A stretch of DNA of 20,388 bases from Immundisolibacter sp. (GTDB lineage Bacteria > Pseudomonadota > Gammaproteobacteria > Immundisolibacterales > Immundisolibacteraceae). The DNA is taken from NCBI RefSeq assembly GCF_041601295.1, contig NZ_JBFIII010000053.1:1-20388 (forward strand), in the 5' to 3' direction. The translations under genes and the position numbers were made by a program. Position 1 is the stretch's first letter; each line of letters opens with the position of its first letter. Below are positions 15,403-20,388 of the stretch, in pieces. A model generated the notes under the pieces. It was not told the DNA's origin. It worked only from the letters and a program-made list of their open reading frames with translations, and made no database searches.

Positions 15403-16464
15403 TCAAAGACTTGCCAGCAGCACGGGCGAGTCGACCAGGCCCTCACGCCATACGGCGGCGCTGCCCAGCGCTGCCTCCAGCGCGCGGGCGCGGCGCAGGT
15501 GCAGGTGCGCCTCACAGGCCCAGGTAAAACCAACACCACCATGGATGTGCAAGCACTCCTGCGCTGCTGTCAGATACGTGTCAGTTGCGCTGGCGCGCGC
15601 CAGTGCCGCAGCCAGACTCAAGCTTGTCGGGTCAGCATCGGTCAGCGCAGAGGCGCCGTAATAGGCATTGGCGCGGGCCAGTTCGATCTCGACGTGCAGC
15701 GCCGCGAGTTTGTGCTTGACTGCCTGAAAGGCGCCGATCGGCTGACCGAAGGCGTAGCGCTCCTTGGCATAGGCGACTGCCAGATCCAGACAGCGCTGCG
15801 CACCACCGAGTTGCTCGAAAGCAGTGAGAATGGCGGCCCGCGCCCGCAAGCCGTCGGCGGGGCCAAGCGGATGCGCCAGGGCGCTATCGATGTCCAGCTC
15901 GGCGGCAGTGTGGGCCAGATCCAGCGTGGCAAGCTGGCGCCGCCGCGCCGTGGGGCGGCGCAAGTCGACCAGCCAGGCATCACCCTTGGCATCGGCGCAC
16001 AACACTGCGTCGGCCACCAGGCCATCTGCCACCGGGCTCAAGCGACCGCTTGCCTTGTCGCCGCTTACGGCAACCGCTGGCGTCTCGGCGCCCGGTGGTG
16101 GCAGACACAGCGCCACGCGCAAGGCGCCGACGGCAAGTTCATCCTGGTATGCCGCGGACCCAGCCGTGTTCAGCGCCTGGCCGGCAAGCAAGGTTGCAAG
16201 CAGCGGTACGGACGCTAGCGCACGCCCCGCTTCGTACGCCACGAGTGTCTGCTCCTCGGTGCCCAGGTCGCGGTGGTGCTGATCAGGGCCCATGCTGTGG
16301 CCCAGCCACTGCTGCTCGGCCAGCGCCTGCCATAACTCGGCATCGAAGGCGGCGATACCGGCGTCGGCCAGAGCACGCAGTTTCGGCGGCGCCTCGAAGC
16401 GACCAAGCAATACGGCGAGCTCCTCTGCGAGCGCCAGCTGGGCCGGGGTGTAGGCAAAATTCAT
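15403..16464 (-). CDS. Acyl-CoA dehydrogenase-like protein, short (353 aa)
   Basis: This member of the ACAD superfamily is shorter and more divergent than its neighbour. The C-terminal half is recognisable: YAKERYAFGQPIGAFQAVKH (232-251) and HIHGGVGFTWACEAHLHL (306-323), both FAD-contact blocks at the subunit interface. The middle beta domain (residues about 105-200) is poorly conserved and lacks the S-E-P-x-A-G-S-D type FAD loop. Start ATG at 16464 is set by GGAGGGAG a few bases upstream and by homology from NFAYTPAQLALAEEL; the open frame runs 25 codons further up without similarity. In steroid-degrading bacteria such unlike ACAD pairs form alpha2beta2 enzymes, with one subunit carrying the base. 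That role here is inferred from gene pairing. Confidence 0.88.
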   Translation of the reverse strand: MNFAYTPAQLALAEELAVLLGRFEAPPKLRALADAGIAAFDAELWQALAEQQWLGHSMGPDQHHRDLGTEEQTLVAYEAGRALASVPLLATLLAGQALNTAGSAAYQDELAVGALRVALCLPPPGAETPAVAVSGDKASGRLSPVADGLVADAVLCADAKGDAWLVDLRRPTARRRQLATLDLAHTAAELDIDSALAHPLGPADGLRARAAILTAFEQLGGAQRCLDLAVAYAKERYAFGQPIGAFQAVKHKLAALHVEIELARANAYYGASALTDADPTSLSLAAALARASATDTYLTAAQECLHIHGGVGFTWACEAHLHLRRARALEAALGSAAVWREGLVDSPVLLASL

Positions 16465-16522
16465 GGTGTTCTCCCTCCAATGATTCTGCAGCGAGCCAGC
16501 CAGTGCCGGCCGTGGCCACGAC

Positions 16523-17914
16523 TCAGCGCCGCGCCACACCGTCTTGGCGTGCCGCCTGTTTTACCGCTTCGGCCACCGCCAGGGCCACCGCCGGGTCGAA
16601 CACGCTTGGAATGATGTAGTCGGCACTCAGCGCCGGGGTCGGAATGACGTCGGCGATGGCGCGCGCGGCAGCCAGCTTCATGCCGCCGGTAATGCGCAGG
16701 GCCTGGCAATCCAGAGCACCGCGGAACAGGCCGGGGAAACACAGCACGTTGTTGATCTGGTTCGGGTAGTCGCTGCGGCCTGTAGCCATGATGGCGACCC
16801 GTGGCAAAGCGACGGCGGGGTCGATTTCAGGATCCGGATTGGACATGGCGAAAACCACTGGGTCCTTGGCCATTTCTCCCAGGTCTGCCGCGCCGATCAG
16901 GTTCGGGCCCGACAGGCCAATGAAGAAATCTGCTCCCCGCAGCACCTCGTGCAGGCTGCCCGCCTCATCGTCGGGGTTGGTCTTGGCCAAGTACGCGCGC
17001 TTGGCGGCATTCAGGTCGGTGCGCCCGCTGGCCAATGCGCCGCCGCGATCACACCCAATGATGTTCCGTACGCCCAGTTCCAGCAGGATCTCGGTACAGG
17101 CCGTCCCGGCAGCTCCGACGCCGGCCACCACAACTTTAAGGTCTGCGGCGTGTTTGCCAATGACTTTAAGGGCATTCAGGAAAGCCGCCGCCAGCACCAC
17201 GGCGGTGCCGTGCTGGTCGTCGTGAAACACCGGGATATCGAGCATCTCCTGCAAGCGGCGCTCGATCTCGAAGCAGCGTGGCGCGGCGATATCCTCCAGA
17301 TTGATGCCCCCGAAGCCGGGCGCAAGCGCGGCCACGGCGGCGATCACGGCCTCCGTGTCCTGCGTGGCAAGACAGATCGGAAACGCATCCACGCCCCCGA
17401 ACTCCTTGAACAGCTGTGCCTTGCCTTCCATGACCGGCATGGCCGCGTAAGGTCCGATGTTGCCCAGGCCCAGTACTGCTGAACCATCGCTGACCACGGC
17501 CACCGTGTTGCGTTTGATGGTCAGATTCCAGGCCGCCGCAGGGTCGGCGGCAATGGCCTGGCACACACGCGCGACTCCGGGCGTGTACACCATTGATAGC
17601 TGATCCCGGGTACGCACCGGCGTTTTGCTGCTGACCTCGATCTTGCCGCCCAGGTGCAGCAGGAAGGTGCGGTCCGACCAACTCTGCACCTCGACACCCG
17701 GTACCGCATGCAAGGCTGCCACGATGCGCTCGGCATGCGCCTCGTCGCGGCTGTCGATGCTGACATCGCGCACCGTGTGCTCGGCATCGGCGCGCACGAT
17801 ATCGATGGCGCCGACGTCACCGCCCTGGTCACCGACCGCCTTGAGCGCTTCGGCCAGCAGGCCGGGCCGGCTTAGCAGATGCAGGCGCACGGTAATGGAG
17901 TTGTTGGGGTTCAT
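16523..17914 (-). CDS. Malic enzyme with N-terminal ACT domain
   Basis: This 463-residue oxidative decarboxylase converts malate to pyruvate and CO2 with NAD(P) reduction. Residues about 5-80 form an ACT domain (VRLHLLSRPGLLAEALKAV), a ligand-sensing module that suggests allosteric control, possibly by an amino acid. The catalytic part follows, with Tyr110 (LSMVYTPGVARVC), Lys165 (VMEGKAQLFKEFGGVDAFP), metal residues Glu207-Asp208 (NLEDIAAP) and Asp232-Asp233 (FHDDQHGTA), and the nucleotide fold GVGAAG (265-270). It lacks the phosphotransacetylase-like tail of E. coli MaeB. GGAG lies about 9 bases before the ATG. cysB ends 26 bp upstream and the short ACAD gene starts 58 bp downstream, all on one strand. 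Cofactor preference cannot be read reliably. Confidence 0.94.
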   Translation of the reverse strand: MNPNNSITVRLHLLSRPGLLAEALKAVGDQGGDVGAIDIVRADAEHTVRDVSIDSRDEAHAERIVAALHAVPGVEVQSWSDRTFLLHLGGKIEVSSKTPVRTRDQLSMVYTPGVARVCQAIAADPAAAWNLTIKRNTVAVVSDGSAVLGLGNIGPYAAMPVMEGKAQLFKEFGGVDAFPICLATQDTEAVIAAVAALAPGFGGINLEDIAAPRCFEIERRLQEMLDIPVFHDDQHGTAVVLAAAFLNALKVIGKHAADLKVVVAGVGAAGTACTEILLELGVRNIIGCDRGGALASGRTDLNAAKRAYLAKTNPDDEAGSLHEVLRGADFFIGLSGPNLIGAADLGEMAKDPVVFAMSNPDPEIDPAVALPRVAIMATGRSDYPNQINNVLCFPGLFRGALDCQALRITGGMKLAAARAIADVIPTPALSADYIIPSVFDPAVALAVAEAVKQAARQDGVARR

Positions 17915-17940
17915 CGAGCAGGGCTCCGTGCGGGACGAGG

Positions 17941-18918
17941 TCAGATCATGGCCGCCGGAGCGGTGGATGCAATCAGGGCAGCGATAGCCTGCGGCTGGCG
18001 CAGGACACGGGCCTCCTCCACCACCGGCCGGGTCAGGTGCGGTGCCAGCAGCGCGATAAAGTCGTAGACATAGCCACGCAAGTGGCGGTCCGGAGCAAAC
18101 GCCACGTGGACGCGGCCCTGTGGCAGCAGGGTGCCGACATCGCGCGCCACCAAACCGGCATCCTGCACAGGATCGAAGGCGTCCGCCGCCATCAGGCCCA
18201 GGCCGAGTCCTTCCCGCACATAGCGTTTGAGTACCGACGTATCGACCGCCGTCAGCGCCAGCTGCGGGTTTAATCCCACGGCCCGAAAACAGTCCTCCAG
18301 CGCCGAATGACCGTTGAAGGCAAAGCTGTAGGTCACCAGCGGATGCTCGGCGATTGTCGCCAGTGTCAGCGGCGCGCCCCGTGCCAGCGGATGCTCGGCC
18401 GGGCAGATCACCGCGTAGCGCCAGGTAGACACCGGCAGCAACACCAGACGCGGGTACAGCGTGACCTCGTCCGTGGTAATCACCAGATCCACGTCGTCCT
18501 GACCGGCCAGGTCCGCCAGTTGTTGAGGCGTACCCTGGAACAGATTCAGACGCACTCGCGGGTAACGCTGATGAAATTCCCGCAGCACCGGCGGCAGCAC
18601 GAAGCTGGCCTGCGTGTGGGTGGTAGCGATGCCCAGCTCACCGTGGTCCGGGGTGGCAAAGTCCCCGGTCAGGCGGCGGATGTTCTGGCTGTGCCCAAGG
18701 ATTGCCTCGGCCTCGCCGAGCACCGCCTGGCCCGCCGCGGTCAACCCGACGAACTGCTTGCCGCGGCGCTGGAACAAATCAACACCCAGTTCCTGCTCCA
18801 GCAGGCGAATCTGCTTGCTGACGCCCGGCTGCGAGGTGAACAGATGCGCCGCCGCGGCCGACACCCTCAGATCCCGACGTACGATCTCGACCAGGTAACG
18901 CAATTGTTGCAGCTTCAC
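17941..18918 (-). CDS. cysB: LysR-type regulator CysB (sulfur assimilation)
   Basis: This 325-residue LysR-family regulator activates sulfate and thiosulfate assimilation genes with N-acetylserine or O-acetylserine as inducer. The start is GTG at 18918, giving VKLQQLRYLVEIVRRDLRVS, which aligns with the E. coli CysB start (324 aa); a longer frame to 18975 has no similarity. The winged helix-turn-helix covers residues 1-60 (LFTSQPGVSKQIRLLEQELG). The effector pocket motif ATTHTQA puts Thr100, Thr102 and Gln103 at the positions of the known CysB anion-binding residues. PLVTYSFAFNGHS and the end YVYDFIALLAPHLTRPVV are also CysB hallmarks. It lies between glmS and a malic enzyme gene on the same strand, with 96 bp to glmS. 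The paralog Cbl is a less likely reading. Confidence 0.9.
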   Translation of the reverse strand: MKLQQLRYLVEIVRRDLRVSAAAAHLFTSQPGVSKQIRLLEQELGVDLFQRRGKQFVGLTAAGQAVLGEAEAILGHSQNIRRLTGDFATPDHGELGIATTHTQASFVLPPVLREFHQRYPRVRLNLFQGTPQQLADLAGQDDVDLVITTDEVTLYPRLVLLPVSTWRYAVICPAEHPLARGAPLTLATIAEHPLVTYSFAFNGHSALEDCFRAVGLNPQLALTAVDTSVLKRYVREGLGLGLMAADAFDPVQDAGLVARDVGTLLPQGRVHVAFAPDRHLRGYVYDFIALLAPHLTRPVVEEARVLRQPQAIAALIASTAPAAMI

Positions 18919-19014
18919 GGCCAGGGACCTCGCGAGCAATGAGTCATGGGCGGCCACCCGCGCCTGACCCGGCAATGGTCCCGCAGGGCAATGGTCACGT
19001 GCCAGCGTGCACCG

Positions 19015-20388
19015 CTACTCGACGGTGACCGACTTGGCAAGGTTGCGTGGCTGGTCGACGTCGGTGCCGCGAATCAGCGCCACGTGGTAGGCGAGCAGTT
19101 GCAGCGGCACCGTGTAGAGCACTGGCGCCAGGTGCTGAATGCCGTCGGTCGGGATTTCGACCAGTGCGATGTCAGTGCCGTCGAAGCCGGCCTTGGCATC
19201 GGCAAACACCAGCAGGCGCCCACCGCGGGCGCGGACTTCCTCCATATTTGACCTGAGCTTTTCCAGCAGCGGGTCACTCGGCGCCACGGCAACGACTGGC
19301 ATGTCGGCATCCACCAGCGCCAGGGGGCCGTGCTTGAGCTCCCCGGCAGCATACGCTTCCGCATGGATGTAGGAGATCTCCTTCAGCTTCAGGGCGCCCT
19401 CCTGCGCGACCGGGTAATGCATGCCGCGGCCCAGAAACAAGGCGTGATGCTTGTCGGAGAATCCCGCTGCAAGGCCGGCGACAGTGTCGTCCAGCGCCAG
19501 AACCTCCTGGACTGCCGCCGGCAGGCGTCGCAATTCGTCGACCAGTGCCGTCTCCGTGTTCGCATCTAGGCGATGCCGACGACCGAGCGCCAGCACCAGC
19601 AGCATCAACGAAACCAGCTGGGTGGTGAAGGCCTTGGTGGAGGCGACACCGATCTCCGGCCCGGCGTGGGTCATGAGTTTCAGATCGGCCTCGCGGGTGA
19701 GGGAACTCTCCGGCACATTACAAATGGCAAACGTGTGCGCAAAACCGCGTCGCCGGGCCTCACGCAAGGCCTCCAGTGTGTCCGCCGTCTCTCCGGACTG
19801 CGAGATTGCCACCAGCAGGGCATCGGCCGGCACCACGCTGTCGCGGTAGCGGAACTCGGATGCGATTTCCACCTGGCACGGCACGCCGGCCAGCGCCTCG
19901 AACCAATAACGGGCTACACAACCAGCGTGGTAGCTGGTGCCACAGGCGACAATGCGCACCTCACGCACGCGATCCAATACCGCAGCAGCGTCTATGCCGA
20001 ACGCCGCTTCCAATACCCGCGTCTCGCCAAGGCGGCCGTCCAGCGTATCGGCAATCGCCTGCGGCTGTTCGAAGATTTCCTTCTGCATGTAATGCCGGTA
20101 GGTTCCGCGCTCGGTAGCGGCGGCAGTCAGGCTGCTGCGCTGCAGAGGCCGCTCTACTGGCCGACCGCTGGCGACCAGCACCCGCACCATGCCGATGCGC
20201 ACCTCGGCCACGTCGCCGTCGTGCAGGAACAGCATGTCCTGGGTGAAAGGCACCAGCGCAGCCGCGTCCGACGCCAGATACGCGGCGTCTGGCGCCAGGC
20301 CCACGACCAGCGGGCTGCCACGGCGCGCAGCGATCAGCCGCTCGGGATCAGTCCCGGCCAGCACGCCGATGGCAAACGCGCCGTGCAA
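19015..20388 (-). CDS. glmS: Glucosamine-fructose-6-phosphate aminotransferase, 5' end cut by window
   Basis: GlmS makes glucosamine 6-phosphate from fructose 6-phosphate and glutamine, the first step to UDP-GlcNAc for peptidoglycan and LPS. The visible 458 codons cover the end of the glutaminase domain and both sugar-isomerase (SIS) domains; about 150 N-terminal residues, including the catalytic Cys1, lie beyond the right edge. Motifs seen: GTYRHYMQKEIFEQP, VACGTSYHAGCVARYWFE, SQSGETADTLEALR, GVASTKAFTTQLV, SDKHHALFLGRG, ISYIHAEAYAAGELKHGPLA and the invariant end DQPRNLAKSVTVE. No rho-independent terminator separates it from cysB, 96 bp downstream. Confidence 0.97.
   Translation of the reverse strand: MHGAFAIGVLAGTDPERLIAARRGSPLVVGLAPDAAYLASDAAALVPFTQDMLFLHDGDVAEVRIGMVRVLVASGRPVERPLQRSSLTAAATERGTYRHYMQKEIFEQPQAIADTLDGRLGETRVLEAAFGIDAAAVLDRVREVRIVACGTSYHAGCVARYWFEALAGVPCQVEIASEFRYRDSVVPADALLVAISQSGETADTLEALREARRRGFAHTFAICNVPESSLTREADLKLMTHAGPEIGVASTKAFTTQLVSLMLLVLALGRRHRLDANTETALVDELRRLPAAVQEVLALDDTVAGLAAGFSDKHHALFLGRGMHYPVAQEGALKLKEISYIHAEAYAAGELKHGPLALVDADMPVVAVAPSDPLLEKLRSNMEEVRARGGRLLVFADAKAGFDGTDIALVEIPTDGIQHLAPVLYTVPLQLLAYHVALIRGTDVDQPRNLAKSVTVE

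Noticed and set aside
14578..16218. Very long rightward open frame (546 codons) opposite the two acyl-CoA dehydrogenase genes
   Set aside because: It spans two real genes and their gap on the other strand, shows no domain, and reads as Gln/Arg/Gly-rich antisense translation.
18971..18996. Direct repeat GGCAATGGTC twice, 16 bp apart, upstream of cysB
   Set aside because: Two 10-bp copies could be an operator, but nothing links them to a known CysB site or promoter; too weak to annotate.

Overview
The window is GC-rich chromosomal DNA with dense coding on both strands and short gaps. The genes mlaA, pyrE, xth, cysB and glmS all have the Gram-negative gammaproteobacterial form. CysB has the expected ligand residues, GlmS has the enterobacterial-like C-terminus, and pyrE is divergent from an exonuclease III/Crc-family gene as in pseudomonads and xanthomonads. 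I therefore infer a gammaproteobacterium with a large catabolic repertoire for fatty acids and aromatics. The genus cannot be read from this sequence. No rRNA, tRNA, CRISPR array, prophage or intact insertion sequence was seen.

Left part (1-4024). The end of an mlaA phospholipid-transport gene converges on a leftward MFS exporter gene across a two-hairpin, two-way terminator. A leftward luciferase-like flavin oxidoreductase gene lies upstream of the exporter. The 640-bp gap that follows is a graveyard: a 158-bp imperfect palindrome, a frameshifted internal fragment of a yjdF/DUF2238 membrane-protein gene, and a REP/MITE-like repeat pair of the 'MERSEIRG' type.

Centre (4025-10388). A leftward fadE (814 aa) and long-chain acyl-CoA synthetase pair forms a fatty-acid activation and first-oxidation unit. 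A rightward pair diverges from it: an isochorismatase-fold hydrolase whose usual catalytic cysteine is valine, and a lone Rieske ring-hydroxylating oxygenase alpha subunit. The 95-bp divergent region holds a good sigma70 promoter with a 17-bp palindrome in its spacer. This hydrolase/oxygenase pair is the least explained functional unit of the window.

Right-centre (10389-13935). Leftward pyrE overlaps a small DUF4124 envelope protein gene. Divergent to pyrE is xth, which appears to start at CTG. xth ends in a 29-bp tail-to-tail overlap with alkB, so two DNA-repair genes converge. Upstream of alkB lies a SleB/CwlJ-type cell-wall hydrolase gene with a recognisable promoter.

Right part (13936-20388). 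Leftward glmS (5' end outside the window), cysB, an ACT-domain malic enzyme and two unlike acyl-CoA dehydrogenases follow one another head-to-tail. The last two may form one heteromeric enzyme. The malic enzyme could supply pyruvate and NAD(P)H linked to acyl-CoA oxidation. The order suggests cotranscription of at least some of these genes, but no promoter evidence settles the unit boundaries.
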